A DNA stretch of 64,000 nucleotides from Hypericibacter terrae (GCF_008728855.1 NZ_CP042906.1:930001-994000); one strand, 5' to 3'; shown: positions 24,192-34,445, counted from the first letter of the stretch. Notes: generated by a model from the sequence alone, not told the origin. Translations and numbers: made by a program.

Positions 24192-26104
24192 GCCGCCACA
24201 CCCAGGGCCTGGCTTGCCGTCGGCAGTAGCACATGGATCTGCGCGCCCTTGCCCGGGCCGTCGCTTTCCGCATACATGCGCCCCGCCATGGCGGCGACGC
24301 TGTTGGCGGACCAGTGCAGCCCGAGGCCGCCGGTCTTGTCGCGTTTCGTGCTGAAGCCGCGCTCGAACACGTTGGTCAGGTTGGCCTTGTCGATACCCAC
24401 GCCGTCGTCGCTGACGGTCATGCGCACCATCGGACGGTCGCCGCTGTTGTCGAGCGTGCCGTCGATCGTGATCCGGCCGGTGCCGCGGCCGGTCTCGGCG
24501 ATCGCCTCGGCGGAATTCATGATGAGGTTGCCCAGGAGTTGGGCGAGGACGATCGGATTGCCGAGGACCGGCGGCAGCGACGCGAGGCCGGGGCCGAACG
24601 TCACCTGGATATCCGCATTGCCGCGGGCCGGCAGCAGCCTGGCCGATTCCTCGACCACCTTGGACAGAGCCACCGGCTCCGCCTGGCGGACGCCCATGCT
24701 GAGGGCGGTGTGGGCCTGCAGGATCTGCTCGATATGGCGGTTCTGGTCGCCGATGGCCTTGAGATCCTCCGCCAGACGCTTGCGCTCGGCGAAGAGCTTG
24801 CGGAGTGCCGTCTCGACATATTCGAGCAGCTTGCCGCGGCGCTCGGGCGCCGGCGCCTCGGACTTCAGTTCGGTCAGCGCCGTCTCGAGATGGGCCGGCG
24901 GCGGCTCGCTCGCGGTCTCGGAGAGCTTCCACAAGGTGACGGCCACCGGGCTCAGCGCGTTGCGGATGTTATGCATCACGCCGGCCGCGATCTCGGCCAT
25001 GCCGCTCATATAGGACTGCTCGAGCAGTCGCCGGCGGGCATTGTCGAGCTGCGAGTTGGCGGCATCGAACTCGCGCGCCAGAACGCCGATCTCGTCGTCG
25101 CGGTCGAGCGTCAGTCGCTTCGTGAGGTCGCCGGTCTGGCCGACCTCCAGCACATGCGCCGTCAGCTTCTTCAGCGGCTCCACGATATGCCGGGTCAGCA
25201 TGTGCCACATCATGCCCATCAGCAGGAAGCCCGCCACCAGGGTGGAAATGCCGGCGATGCTCAATGTTGTCCGGGCGATGCCCGTGATGGCGCGCGGCGT
25301 CTCGACCTGGATCATCAGCGGCGCGCCGTCGCGCATGGTCGCCAGCAGATGAAAGGCATCGAGCGTCTTGCTGTCCGCGATCTTGAAGATGTCGCCCTTG
25401 TCGTCCAGCAAGAGGCTGGAGATGTCCTTGAGGCCGGCGGGCAGGGCCGCCTGGTCGGTCTGGAAGACGTCGAACTGCACATGGGTCTGGTTCACCAGCC
25501 CGTCGACCATCGCCTTGTTGACGAAGCGGCCCATGAAGAGGGTGCCGCGCACCGGCCCTTCGCGGGTGCTCTGCAGGATCGGATAGCCCGCCAGCAGCAT
25601 CGGGCCATGCTCGGTGAGCAGGATCCCGGAGACCTGCTGATCCTCGGCATGGAGCATCAGCGGATCGTCGGCGGGAATGGCCGGGGCGAAGGTGCCGACG
25701 GTCAGCTCCTTGCCGGTGTCGAAATCGTAGGTCTCGGTGCGGACCAGCTTGCCGCTGGTGTCGTAAATGGCGAGCAGATTGAGATTGAGATCCCGCATCA
25801 CGTCGAAGGTGAAGCTCTGACGGTCATACTCGTCGTTGGGCTTCACGACATAGTCGTAGGTCGGATCCCAGGCGCTCCAGTCATGGGCGACCCGCTCCAG
25901 ATTCTGCTGCTCGCCGGCGAGCGCATCGGCAACCCGATTGACGTTCTTCTGCGCCGCGGTCTGCTCGACATCGACGAAGGCCGGCCAGATGACGAGGCCG
26001 AAGATGGCGCCGTTGGCTGCCAGCAGGATGGCCAGCACGGCACCCAGCACCAGCATGACCCGCTTGTTCAAGGAACTGTTCGGTGACTGGCGCCCGAGTG
26101 TCAT
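24188..26104 (-). CDS. CHASE4-type membrane sensor histidine kinase
   Basis: 638 aa from ATG 26104, preferred because AGGGGG lies 9 bp upstream; ATG 26128 is an in-frame alternative. Membrane helices at about 15-40 and 279-300 flank a periplasmic CHASE4-like sensor (WSAWDPTYDYVVKPNDEY; SGKLVRTETYDFDTGKEL). HAMP follows (about 300-355). A non-standard HisKA has His378 in GVMHNIRNALSPV, then HATPase (SDDGVGID, GGLGLHWSANSV). The partner is the overlapping receiver-kinase gene. Confidence 0.88.
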   Translation of the reverse strand: MTLGRQSPNSSLNKRVMLVLGAVLAILLAANGAIFGLVIWPAFVDVEQTAAQKNVNRVADALAGEQQNLERVAHDWSAWDPTYDYVVKPNDEYDRQSFTFDVMRDLNLNLLAIYDTSGKLVRTETYDFDTGKELTVGTFAPAIPADDPLMLHAEDQQVSGILLTEHGPMLLAGYPILQSTREGPVRGTLFMGRFVNKAMVDGLVNQTHVQFDVFQTDQAALPAGLKDISSLLLDDKGDIFKIADSKTLDAFHLLATMRDGAPLMIQVETPRAITGIARTTLSIAGISTLVAGFLLMGMMWHMLTRHIVEPLKKLTAHVLEVGQTGDLTKRLTLDRDDEIGVLAREFDAANSQLDNARRRLLEQSYMSGMAEIAAGVMHNIRNALSPVAVTLWKLSETASEPPPAHLETALTELKSEAPAPERRGKLLEYVETALRKLFAERKRLAEDLKAIGDQNRHIEQILQAHTALSMGVRQAEPVALSKVVEESARLLPARGNADIQVTFGPGLASLPPVLGNPIVLAQLLGNLIMNSAEAIAETGRGTGRITIDGTLDNSGDRPMVRMTVSDDGVGIDKANLTNVFERGFSTKRDKTGGLGLHWSANSVAAMAGRMYAESDGPGKGAQIHVLLPTASQALGVAA

Positions 26105-26384
26105 CGTCGTCATCCCCCTGATTGGCACGACATCGCCGCAGACCCTTGGTGCCGGAAGTCATGGCGCCTCTCCCTGGCGCCGCACCACCTCGCGGATTTC
26201 GCACACAGAGTTTTGCCGAGAAATTCAGAAAAAAACGATTAACAGGCGTTGCATTAGCCAAAAGGACAAGGCCCGCGTGCATGCTGCCCCGCGCCCTGTG
26301 CCGCACGCAGGCTGCGCCGTTGCCCGCATTCATGATTTCTTTACCGGGAGGATATGGACGGCTGCCGTCGATTATCGGGCGGGC

Positions 26385-27347
26385 CTAGTCGCCGGGTCGT
26401 CGCACGGGGCCGCCGAATGTCATGGGCAGGGTCACGATCGTCTCGCCCGAGGCGGCAGGGAAGACGCCGGCCTCGAGGCTTTCGAGCAGGCCGGCCCTGA
26501 TCGGTTCCCACCCGCCATGGCCATCCAGCTCATGGAACACGCGATCGAGCAGGACGCGGATCTGGACGACCTGGCCCGCGGGCGAGATCGTGAAGCGAAG
26601 CACGATCGGCCCGTGATAATGGGGGATGACGGCAGTCCGGCCGGTCGCGAAACGCTCCAGCGCACCACGGATGCCCGATCTAGTGGCCTCTTTCGACAGG
26701 GCCCCCATGACGATCGGCCCGGTCTCCTCGATATGGCCATGCATCACACAACGCGCGTCGACCGGATCCATCGATCCGCTGACCCGCGAGACGCCATGGA
26801 CCATGCGGTCGTCGAACAGCACGAGCCGGTTGAAGCGGGGTTCGATCAGGTCGTAGAGCCCGGTGCCGGCGTTGGCAGAGCGGAGATTGCGGCGGAAGAG
26901 ATCGCCCTCCCGCAACACGATCGTTTCGCCGCCCTGGGTGCGCCGTTCGACCGGCGTGAGGGAGTAGACGAAACCGAACCGGCCGTTCGTCGAATCGTTA
27001 TGCAGGCCTTGGCTGCATCCGTTCACATAGAGGCTGAGAAAGGGCCAGGTCACGCCCGCGAGGCCCAAGGTATCGATCGACCAGCGCTGCAACGCCTGCA
27101 GGAACCGCTCGACCTTGTCGTGCCGGATCACCTTTTCGGGCTGGGTCTTGAGATAGGTGTAAAGGCCCGGGACATACCAATAGTTCCAGACCTGATGGAT
27201 GTCGGCATGATGCTTCATCGGATTGCCGAAATGCGCCTCGATGTCGGCACGCATCGACCGGGCGAAGTCGAGGGGCATGAAGTCGTCGACCACGAGGGAA
27301 GGGGCCGTCAGGGGGGCTGGGACGTTCGTGGAGACCGCTTGGTCCAT
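26385..27347 (-). CDS. 2OG-Fe(II) oxygenase fused to a TonB/AgmX-like C-terminal domain
   Basis: 320 aa from ATG 27347 (GGAG 6 bp upstream; the frame extends to 27470 without a better start). Residues about 15-205 form a prolyl-hydroxylase-like double-stranded beta helix with His116-x-Asp118 and distal His184; Arg187 or Arg199 could bind 2-oxoglutarate. Residues about 240-312 (GPIVLRFTISPAGQVVQIRV...FPAASGETIVTLPMTF) look like the TonB C-terminal or AgmX/PglI domain. No signal peptide is visible, which is odd for such a tail. It lies upstream of the sensor kinase gene on the same strand. Confidence 0.78.
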   Translation of the reverse strand: MDQAVSTNVPAPLTAPSLVVDDFMPLDFARSMRADIEAHFGNPMKHHADIHQVWNYWYVPGLYTYLKTQPEKVIRHDKVERFLQALQRWSIDTLGLAGVTWPFLSLYVNGCSQGLHNDSTNGRFGFVYSLTPVERRTQGGETIVLREGDLFRRNLRSANAGTGLYDLIEPRFNRLVLFDDRMVHGVSRVSGSMDPVDARCVMHGHIEETGPIVMGALSKEATRSGIRGALERFATGRTAVIPHYHGPIVLRFTISPAGQVVQIRVLLDRVFHELDGHGGWEPIRAGLLESLEAGVFPAASGETIVTLPMTFGGPVRRPGD

Positions 27348-27500
27348 CACCCTCTCCCCCGTGGCCGGCATGTCCGCGGCGCGCATCGCCCGCTTCGGCG
27401 GCACGAGCCCGTGGGACATCGAGCCGGCCTTGCCGGCGCCATCATCGAGGCAATCGGCGGTTGCGATCATTCACAAATGATAAGGCAGGCGGTGCCGAGG

Positions 27501-27775
27501 TCAGGCGATGCGCATCAGGAAGAGCCAGACCGGGATCGCCGCCAGGGCCAGCAGCAACCCCAGGGCAGCCAGCGGTCCATCAGCGCGAGGAACAGCGCCG
27601 GCATGACGCAGAGCGCCAGCGGAACGAGGGTCAGACCCATGATCCCATAGGCGATATTGCGCCCGAGCGGATCGGCCGAGCCCTTATAGAGGACGCCCAT
27701 GAACCCGATGCCGGCCAGGATCTCCAGGCCGGCCAGGACCAGCAGGGCGAGACGCAGGGAGGACAGGCCGCTCAA
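27501..27775 (-). pseudogene. Small membrane protein with a single-base frameshift
   Basis: From TTG 27775 (GAGGAG 7 bp upstream) the frame encodes SGLSSLRLALLVLAGLEILAG, a second hydrophobic segment and ...CVMPALFLAL, then runs off into a Trp/Arg/Ser-rich tail ending at 27515. Shifting by one base near 27560-27575 gives a natural continuation, ADGPLAALGLLLALAAIP then VWLFLMRIA, ending at TCA 27501-27503. The total span is one base short of a multiple of three, which fits a 1-bp deletion or a sequencing error. The intact product would be about 91 aa with three membrane helices. Confidence 0.6.
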
Positions 27776-27868
27776 ACGCACTTCTCCTCGAGGTCGGGTT
27801 CGACTACAGGAGGGGCCTATTCTGGAATCCCAGCAGGGCTCCTGTCCAACGCCAGGCGACGATATCTC

Positions 27869-28675
27869 ATGGAACTGCAGGCCTATCTCGATCGCATCGG
27901 ATTCACCGGCCTTCCGGCGCCCGATCTCGCGACCCTGGCCCGGATCCAGCGCGGCCATCTCGAGCATATCCCCTACGAGAATCTCGATGTGCAGCTCAGA
28001 CGGCCGGTGACGGTCGATCCGCGCGACGCCTTCGCCAAGCTGGTGACGGCCGGCCGCGGCGGCTGGTGCTATGAGATGAACGGCCTGTTCGGCTGGGCGC
28101 TGGAGCAGGTCGGCTTCCGCGTCATGCGAATGACGGGGGCGGTGCTGCGCGCGCAGCGCGGCGACGTCGCCATCGGCAATCACCTGGCGCTCACGGTCGA
28201 TCTGGACCAACCCTATCTCGTCGATGTCGGGCTGGGGGACGGGCCCTCCGAGCCGATCCCCTTGCGCGAGGGCCGCTACCGGCAGGGCTGGCGCACGGTG
28301 CGGCTCGAACGGCTGGAGGGGGAATGGTGGCGCTTCCACAATCATGAGCTCGCCTTCGCCGGTTCCTTCGATTTCCGCCGCCAGCCGGCCGATTGGAACC
28401 TGCTGGCCCGGCAATGCCAGTGGCTCCAGGCCGACCCGGACTCGCGCTTCGTCCAGAACCTGGTCTGCCTGCGCCACCGGCCGGACGGCGTGACCGCCCT
28501 GGTGGGACGGGTGCTGAAAACGGTGGATGCGGGGGGCAGCCGTGACCATATCCTCGAGACACCGGAAGCCCATGCCGAGGCGCTGGCGACGCAGTTCGGC
28601 ATAAACCTCCCGGACGCGGCCGGCCTCTGGCCCGAGATTGCACGCCGCCACGACGAACTGTTTGGACCCTCATGA
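27869..28675 (+). CDS. nat: Arylamine N-acetyltransferase
   Basis: 268 aa from ATG 27869. The NAT catalytic triad is visible: Cys67 in RGGWCYEMN, His105 in GNHLALTV and Asp119 in YLVDVGLGD. These enzymes acetylate aryl amines and hydrazines with acetyl-CoA through a Cys thioester. The N-terminal helical bundle is normal (LDRIGFTG...HIPYENLDV). The stop overlaps the greB-like start (ATGA), so the two genes are translationally coupled. Confidence 0.92.
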   Translation: MELQAYLDRIGFTGLPAPDLATLARIQRGHLEHIPYENLDVQLRRPVTVDPRDAFAKLVTAGRGGWCYEMNGLFGWALEQVGFRVMRMTGAVLRAQRGDVAIGNHLALTVDLDQPYLVDVGLGDGPSEPIPLREGRYRQGWRTVRLERLEGEWWRFHNHELAFAGSFDFRRQPADWNLLARQCQWLQADPDSRFVQNLVCLRHRPDGVTALVGRVLKTVDAGGSRDHILETPEAHAEALATQFGINLPDAAGLWPEIARRHDELFGPS

Positions 28676-29184
28676 AGCTCCGCGACGACCAGCCGCCCCC
28701 GCCCAAGAAGAACTACATGACGCCCGACGGCCATGCGCGGCTCATGGCCGAGCGCAAGAAGCTCTGGACCGAGGAGCGCCCGGAGGTGGTGCGCGTGGTC
28801 GAATGGGCGGCCGGCAATGGCGACCGCTCGGAGAATGGCGACTATATCTACGGCAAGAAACGCTTGCGCGAGATCGACAAGCGCATCCGCTTTCTCGACA
28901 AGCGTCTCGAAGCGGCTGAGATCGTCGACCCCGCCCGGCCGGGTTCGAAGACCCGCGTGCATTTCGGCGCCACCGTGCGCTGGGTGCGCGAGGACGACCG
29001 CGAGGTCGAGGCCACCATCGTCGGCATCGACGAAACCGAGTTCGGGCCCAGGCGCATCAGCTGGGTCTCGCCCATGGCCAGGGCGCTCATCGGCAAGTCG
29101 GTCGGCGACATGGCGGTCGTGCGCACGCCCAATGGCGAGGAAACCGTCGAGATCCTGGCGATCGCCTATCCGGGTGGAGACTGA
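28672..29184 (+). CDS. greB: Transcript cleavage factor GreB
   Basis: 170 aa. N-terminal coiled coil (about 15-85: MTPDGHARLMAERKKLW...KKRLREIDKRIRFLDKRLE) with the acidic tip GNGDRSENGDY that reaches into the RNA polymerase secondary channel, then the FKBP-like C-terminal domain (PMARALIGKSVGDMAVV). It rescues backtracked polymerase by stimulating RNA cleavage. The 12-residue basic leader (MKLRDDQPPPPKKNY) is typical of GreB rather than GreA. It overlaps nat by 4 bp. Confidence 0.93.
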   Translation: MKLRDDQPPPPKKNYMTPDGHARLMAERKKLWTEERPEVVRVVEWAAGNGDRSENGDYIYGKKRLREIDKRIRFLDKRLEAAEIVDPARPGSKTRVHFGATVRWVREDDREVEATIVGIDETEFGPRRISWVSPMARALIGKSVGDMAVVRTPNGEETVEILAIAYPGGD

Positions 29185-29362
29185 GCCTCAGACCAGAAGG
29201 GCGGCGCCGGCGGGTGGTGCAGGCATTCCAGCTGAAGTCGATGACATATCGGCGGCATTGATCCTGCCTCTCAAGCGGATCAGAATTGCCGCGCCGGATC
29301 CGCGCGGAGACGCGCTCGTTTCCGGCAACTGATTCCGCGCCCTCATCAGACAGGAGATCGGC

Positions 29363-30277
29363 ATGAATATCCCGACTTTCGAAGGCATCTTGACCGTGGT
29401 CGCGACGCCCTTCGACCAGAACGGCGCCATTGTCTTCGACGTTCTCGGCAAGCATATCGACTTCCTGCTTGCTAACCGCATCGGGACCATGGTGCCTGGC
29501 GGCACGACCGGCGAGTATTACGCGCAGACGGTTGACGAGCGGAAGAAGGTGATGAGTTTCGTCGCCGAGCGCGTCGGCAAGAAGGCCAAACTCGTGGCCG
29601 GCACCAACTCGACGCGCCCCGACGACACGATCGAGCTGTCGAAGTTCGCCAAGGACCTCGGCTATGAGGCGCTGATGCTGGCGGCCCCGTTCTATTCGCT
29701 CCCCGGCACTCAGGAGCTGGCACGGCATTTCCGGCATATGGCGACCACGACCGGTATGCCGATCATCCTCTATAATTTCCCGGCCCGCACCGGCGTCGAT
29801 ATGAACCGGGAGTTCCTTGAGGCGGTCGCCGACGTGAAGGCAATCTGCGCGATCAAGGAATCGAGCGGCTCGTTCGCCCGCATGCTGGAACATATCGTCC
29901 ATTTCGACGGCCGCTATCAGCGCATCTGCGGCGCCGACGACCAGGCGGTCGATGGCTTCCTCTGGGGCGCCAAGAGCTGGATCGCGGGCGCCTCGAACTT
30001 CCTACCGGCCGAGCATATGGCGCTCTACGAGGCCTGCGTCCTCAAGAAGGACTTCGTGCGCGGCCAGAAGCTGATGCACGCCATGCTGCCGATCTTCTAT
30101 CTGCTGGAGCAGGGCGGCAAATATATCCAGTTCGTCAAATATGGCTGCGAGCTGGCGGGCATTCCCGTGGGCAACCCGCGCCAGCCCCTGCTGCCGCTGA
30201 GCGAAGCGGAAAAGGCGGATTTCCGGCGACTCTATGAACAGCTCAAGGCGGCCAAGATCGGCGCACTCGCGGCCTGA
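29363..30277 (+). CDS. DapA-family (dihydrodipicolinate synthase-like) aldolase/lyase
   Basis: 304 aa TIM barrel with the Schiff-base lysine Lys165 (AICAIKESSGS) and Tyr137 (ILYNFPARTG); the GTTGEYY substrate loop is at 47-53. True DapA usually has GTTGES, so the substrate may be a different keto acid. AGGAG is 6 bp before the ATG. It is isolated from lysine genes and sits between greB and the convergent NAD salvage run, so I would not call it dapA. Confidence 0.85.
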   Translation: MNIPTFEGILTVVATPFDQNGAIVFDVLGKHIDFLLANRIGTMVPGGTTGEYYAQTVDERKKVMSFVAERVGKKAKLVAGTNSTRPDDTIELSKFAKDLGYEALMLAAPFYSLPGTQELARHFRHMATTTGMPIILYNFPARTGVDMNREFLEAVADVKAICAIKESSGSFARMLEHIVHFDGRYQRICGADDQAVDGFLWGAKSWIAGASNFLPAEHMALYEACVLKKDFVRGQKLMHAMLPIFYLLEQGGKYIQFVKYGCELAGIPVGNPRQPLLPLSEAEKADFRRLYEQLKAAKIGALAA

Positions 30278-30325
30278 TCACTCCTGGAGGTTGCCCCCGG
30301 CGCGTTACGGGAGTGGTGGCTTCAT

Positions 30326-31102
30326 TCAGCCGCCAACCCGCCGCTGCCCCGCCTTCTCGTCGCTGCGATCGCGCAGCGGCCGCCATTTCCCGTCATCGCG
30401 CAAGACCATCACCGTCGGATCGCTGCCGGCGATCCAGCGCGTGCCGACCGGCACATCCGCGGGCGTCTCTCCGCTCGTCTTGATCGCCGTGCGCAGATGG
30501 GGCGGGTAGTGGCGCTCCACATAGTTCCAGAGCCGCGCCGGCACGTAATGATGCCACTCGGGATCGCGGGCCTCGATCAGATGGCGGATCTCGCGGCCCG
30601 AGAGGTTGGGGGCGCTGGCGCGATCGACGATATGGAGGCGGCGGTCGGCCTTGGCGGATGAGAAGGTGCGGACCGGGCCGTTCGAGATCGAGGGGTCCTC
30701 GAGTGTCGCGAAAAAGTCCGTATAAAAGCGCGCGTCGATCGCCGAGCCGGTGAAATAGTCGGTCGGTTCCGGCAGGCTGGCCGAGGCGATGCGGGAGAGC
30801 ACATATTTCAGCCAGTCGCCGGTCTCGAGGCTGGCGTCGATGTCCTGCAGCGGCAGGATCTTGAATGGCTGCCCGAAGATCGCCTGGACCATGTCCTTGC
30901 GCTGATCGAAGGTGAAGGGGTGGCCGTCGACGCCATGGAGCTGCGTGGAGCCGATGGCGACGATACCGATGTCGCAGTTCCCCGCCATCTCCATCATCAG
31001 CCGCAGATGGCCCCAATGGACGGTCTGGAGATCGGCGACGATGAGGCCGACCCGGCCGCTCCGGGCGTCGGGATGAGGTTCGAAACGCTGCACCTTGCTC
31101 AT
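30326..31102 (-). CDS. Nicotinamide-nucleotide adenylyltransferase-like protein
   Basis: 258 aa from ATG 31102 (GGGAGA upstream; the frame extends to 31174). Nucleotidyltransferase motif TVHWGHLRL (27-35) and a C-terminal LSGREIRHLI motif correspond to the HxGH and ISxTxIR signatures. After the fold (about residue 190) comes a basic tail of about 65 residues including GTRWIAGSDPTVMVLRDDGKWRPLRDR. It lies 20 bp after pncB, and nadE is upstream on the same strand, so NMN or NaMN adenylylation in NAD salvage is likely. Confidence 0.8.
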   Translation of the reverse strand: MSKVQRFEPHPDARSGRVGLIVADLQTVHWGHLRLMMEMAGNCDIGIVAIGSTQLHGVDGHPFTFDQRKDMVQAIFGQPFKILPLQDIDASLETGDWLKYVLSRIASASLPEPTDYFTGSAIDARFYTDFFATLEDPSISNGPVRTFSSAKADRRLHIVDRASAPNLSGREIRHLIEARDPEWHHYVPARLWNYVERHYPPHLRTAIKTSGETPADVPVGTRWIAGSDPTVMVLRDDGKWRPLRDRSDEKAGQRRVGG

Positions 31103-31121
31103 GGTTCGGTTCTCCCGGGGC

Positions 31122-32429
31122 TCAGACGAAGACGTCATGGGCCTGGCGCCCGCTCTCGCCGAAGATGCGGGCATAGCGGGCGATCTCTTCCGGCGTGCCC
31201 GTGGCTTTTGTGGGATTGTCGGACAGCTTGACCGCGCTGCGGCCAGCCGCCGCCGTCACCTTGCAGACCAGCGAGATGGCGTCGAAATCGCTGCCGCCAT
31301 TGGGCGGACAGCCGCGAAAATCGTTGGTGAGGTTGGTGCCCCAGCCGAAGCCGATCTGCACGCGGCCGTTGAAGCGCGCATGGATCTGTTCGATCGCGCC
31401 GATCTCCAGCCCGTCGGAGAAGATGATGAGCTTCGTCTTCGGATCCTGGCCGCGCGCCTGCCACCATTGGATCATCTCCTCGCCGCCGATGAAGGGATCC
31501 TTGCTGTCGATGCGGCAGCCGGTCCAGGCCGCCACCCAATCGGGCGCCTTGGCCAGGAAGGCCGTCGTGCCGAAGGTGTCGGGCAGCATGACGCGCAGGG
31601 CGCCGTCATAGAGTTCCTGCCAGTCCGCCAGCACCCGATAGGGCGACTGCGCCACGGCCGCATCGTCGTCGCCCGCGAGCGCCGCATAGACCATCGGCAG
31701 CTCATGGGCGTTGGTGCCCTTGGCCTCGAGGTCATGCTTCATGGCGAGATAGGCGTTGGAGGTGCCGGTGAATTTCGGTCCCAGCCCCTCGGCCATCGCC
31801 TGGATCACCCACTCCTGCCAGAGGAAGCTATGGCGCCGGCGCGTGCCGAAATCGGAGAGGTTCAGATCGTCGAGCTTGCGCAGCCGCAGCACATTGTCCC
31901 AGAGCTTCGTCTTGGCGCGCGCATAAAGGATGTCGATCTCGAGCCGGCCGAGCCTGGCCAGCGCCGCGCGGCTGCGCAGCGCATCGATGACCGCGAGCGC
32001 ATAGATCTCCCACAGCGTGACTTCGGCCCAGCCGCCGGAGAAGCTCAGATGATACTGGCCGTCCCGTGCTTCGAGCTGATAGCCCGGAAGGCGCAGGCCG
32101 CCGAGCCAGTCGATGAACTCGCCGGGGAAGATGCCCTTGCGGCCATAGAACGTGTTGCCGGCGATCCAGATCAGCTCCGATTTGGTGAAGCGCAGGGCCT
32201 TCACATGGTCGAGCTGGGCGCGCAGCTCCGCTTCCGGTACCTCGTCCGCGAGCCGGACGCGCTGGGTCCGGTTCTTGAGCGAGAAGGTCACGGGCACGTC
32301 GCGATGCTTCCGCCAGATCAGCAGCAGCATCAGCAGCTTGTAGAAGTCGGTGTCGAGCAGGCTGCGGACGGCGGGATCGAGCTCGAAATTATGATCCCAG
32401 GCGCGCTTGGCGAGATCGATGATGGGCAT
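31122..32429 (-). CDS. pncB: Nicotinate phosphoribosyltransferase
   Basis: 435 aa. Recognised by [17 protein letters not shown] at the N-terminus, the FFTIGNG-like replacement region [18 protein letters not shown] and the phosphate-binding [11 protein letters not shown] near residue 355. It converts nicotinate and PRPP to NaMN, the first step of the Preiss-Handler route. Its neighbours encode an adenylyltransferase-like protein and NAD synthase, so three consecutive enzymes of the route are in one run on the minus strand. Confidence 0.94.
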   Translation of the reverse strand: MPIIDLAKRAWDHNFELDPAVRSLLDTDFYKLLMLLLIWRKHRDVPVTFSLKNRTQRVRLADEVPEAELRAQLDHVKALRFTKSELIWIAGNTFYGRKGIFPGEFIDWLGGLRLPGYQLEARDGQYHLSFSGGWAEVTLWEIYALAVIDALRSRAALARLGRLEIDILYARAKTKLWDNVLRLRKLDDLNLSDFGTRRRHSFLWQEWVIQAMAEGLGPKFTGTSNAYLAMKHDLEAKGTNAHELPMVYAALAGDDDAAVAQSPYRVLADWQELYDGALRVMLPDTFGTTAFLAKAPDWVAAWTGCRIDSKDPFIGGEEMIQWWQARGQDPKTKLIIFSDGLEIGAIEQIHARFNGRVQIGFGWGTNLTNDFRGCPPNGGSDFDAISLVCKVTAAAGRSAVKLSDNPTKATGTPEEIARYARIFGESGRQAHDVFV

Positions 32430-32485
32430 GACGGGGTCCTCGACGGGGCGAACGCGATGCGAGAGGGACGCGGGGTCAGCCTCTT

Positions 32486-34231
32486 TCAGAGGCTTGCGCG
32501 GTTCGTCATCGGGTAGCGCCAGCCTTTGCCGAAGGGACGGCCGGTGAGCTTGATGCCCGGCGGCGCCTGGCGGCGCTTGTATTCGGCCCCCTTCACCAGC
32601 CCGGCGATCCGCCGGACATAGGCCGGATCGATCGTGGTGTTGAGCTGCCGCTCGGCCTGGCGCAGGGCTTCGTCGGGCGCCAGCAGATGCTCGATCAGGA
32701 GCCGCAGGATCGTGTCCAGCAGCTCATAGGCGCCGAGCGAGGCCTCGTCGGTCTGGTCGGGCTTGAGCTCGGCGGTCGGCGGCCGGTCGATGATGCCCTG
32801 CGGGATCGGGCTCCGGCCGCCGCGCATCCAGTCGCGGTGATTCTCGTTGCGCCAGCGGCAGAGATCGAAGGCCGTGGTCTTGTAGAGATCCTTGATCGGA
32901 TTGAAACCGCCGCACATGTCGCCATAGAGCGTGGCATAGCCGACCGACATCTCCGACTTGTTGCCGGTCGAGAGCACCAGCCCGCCATAGGCGTTGGAGA
33001 GCCCCATCAGCAGCGCGCCGCGGATTCGGGGTTGGAAGTTCTCCGAGGTCAGGGAGCGGGCGGCGGCGGCCGGCGTCATCCCCATCAGCTCGGGCCCGAT
33101 GCTGTCGAGCGTCCTCTCATAGGGATCGAATATGGCGCCGATCGGCGCCACGCCGTGACGGCAGCCCAGCCGCCGGAACAGGTCGTTGGCGAGGTCGAGG
33201 CTCTCGCTGCCGGTGAAGCGGGTCGGCATCATCACCCCGACGACGCGATCGGCGCCGATCGCGTCGACCGCGAGCGTGGCCACCAGCGCGCTGTCGAGGC
33301 CGCCGGAGACGCCGAGGAACGCGCGGGGGAAGCCGTTCTTCTCGATATAGTCGCGCAGGCCCAGCGTGCAGGCGGCATAGATCGATTCGAGGCGGTCGGG
33401 ATAGCGGACGACCTCGCCGAGGATGTCGCCGTCCCCATGCTCGATACCCTGAATCTCGATCTTGCCGTTCTCGGCCCAGCTGCCGCTCCTCGTCAGCTCG
33501 AGCCGCAGGGTGGCCTCGGCGAAGGCCGGCATCTGCGCGACGATCTCGCCCTCTTCATCGAGCACGAAGGAGCCACCGTCCAGCACCAGCTCGTCCTGGC
33601 CGCCGACCATGTTGAGATAGATGAGTGGGCAGCCCGAGGCGCGCACGCGCTCGCGCGCATGGGCAAGACGCACCGGCATCTTGTCGATCTCGTAGGGCGA
33701 ACCGTTGATGACGATCAGGAAATCGGCGAGCTCGTCGGTGAGCGCGCGAGTCACGCGGCCATGCCACATGTCCTCGCAGATCATGGCGCCCACCCGCCAG
33801 CCGCTCAGATCCAGCGGCCGCGGATCGTTCCCCTGCGCGAAGACGCGCCGCTCGTCGAACACGTCGTCATTGGGCAGCTCGGTCTTGAGGATGGTCCGGA
33901 CCGCGCCGTCGGGCGTGATGAAATGCGCCGCGTTATAGGGAAGGTTGGCGCCGGCGACGGGGGCGCCGATCAGGACCGCCGGGCCGTTGAGCTTGCGCAC
34001 CGATGCTGCGAAACCCTCGATCGCCTGCGCGACGCGGGCGAGGAAGCCCGGGCGCAGCACGAGGTCCTCGAGCGGATAGCCCGAGGCGAAACATTCCGGA
34101 AAGACAATGAGATCGGCGTCCTTGTGGCTCTCGCAATAGGCCAGCGCCCGCGCGAGATTGGCGTCGACGGCGCCGACGGTGGGATTGGCCTGAATGAGGG
34201 CGAGGCGGAGAACGCCTTTGGCGGCGGTCAT
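32486..34231 (-). CDS. nadE: Glutamine-dependent NAD synthetase
   Basis: 581 aa. The N-terminal nitrilase-type glutaminase domain has the triad Glu46 (VFPECFASG), Lys116 (ILKTELPND) and Cys152 ([10 protein letters not shown]). The C-terminal synthetase domain has the ATP-PPase loop [11 protein letters not shown] near residue 305. The amidation of NaAD to NAD therefore uses glutamine nitrogen. It lies 56 bp upstream of pncB on the same strand. Confidence 0.95.
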   Translation of the reverse strand: MTAAKGVLRLALIQANPTVGAVDANLARALAYCESHKDADLIVFPECFASGYPLEDLVLRPGFLARVAQAIEGFAASVRKLNGPAVLIGAPVAGANLPYNAAHFITPDGAVRTILKTELPNDDVFDERRVFAQGNDPRPLDLSGWRVGAMICEDMWHGRVTRALTDELADFLIVINGSPYEIDKMPVRLAHARERVRASGCPLIYLNMVGGQDELVLDGGSFVLDEEGEIVAQMPAFAEATLRLELTRSGSWAENGKIEIQGIEHGDGDILGEVVRYPDRLESIYAACTLGLRDYIEKNGFPRAFLGVSGGLDSALVATLAVDAIGADRVVGVMMPTRFTGSESLDLANDLFRRLGCRHGVAPIGAIFDPYERTLDSIGPELMGMTPAAAARSLTSENFQPRIRGALLMGLSNAYGGLVLSTGNKSEMSVGYATLYGDMCGGFNPIKDLYKTTAFDLCRWRNENHRDWMRGGRSPIPQGIIDRPPTAELKPDQTDEASLGAYELLDTILRLLIEHLLAPDEALRQAERQLNTTIDPAYVRRIAGLVKGAEYKRRQAPPGIKLTGRPFGKGWRYPMTNRASL

Positions 34232-34445
34232 GGAAGGCTCCTGTTCTCATCCCCCGAGGGGACGGATCTGGCTGAAGGCGGTCGTCATCGCACGGGGGGC
34301 GATGCGACGGGGCTTCGGTAAGTATATTGGGCCGTGCTGCGGTCGGTGTCAGCTATGAAAAGAGCGGGCGGGCTATGCGACGGACGCAAGCGTGGTCGCA
34401 AGTGATTAATGAAACAGTAGGAAAAGCGCCGCGCTTCGATCCAAT

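Noticed and set aside
24233-26086. 617-codon plus-strand frame opposite the CHASE4 kinase
   Set aside because: Low-complexity Asp/Arg/His-rich product without motifs; the sense strand encodes a canonical kinase.
29363-30277. Naming the aldolase-family gene dapA
   Set aside because: The GTTGEYY loop departs from the usual GTTGES and there are no lysine-pathway neighbours.
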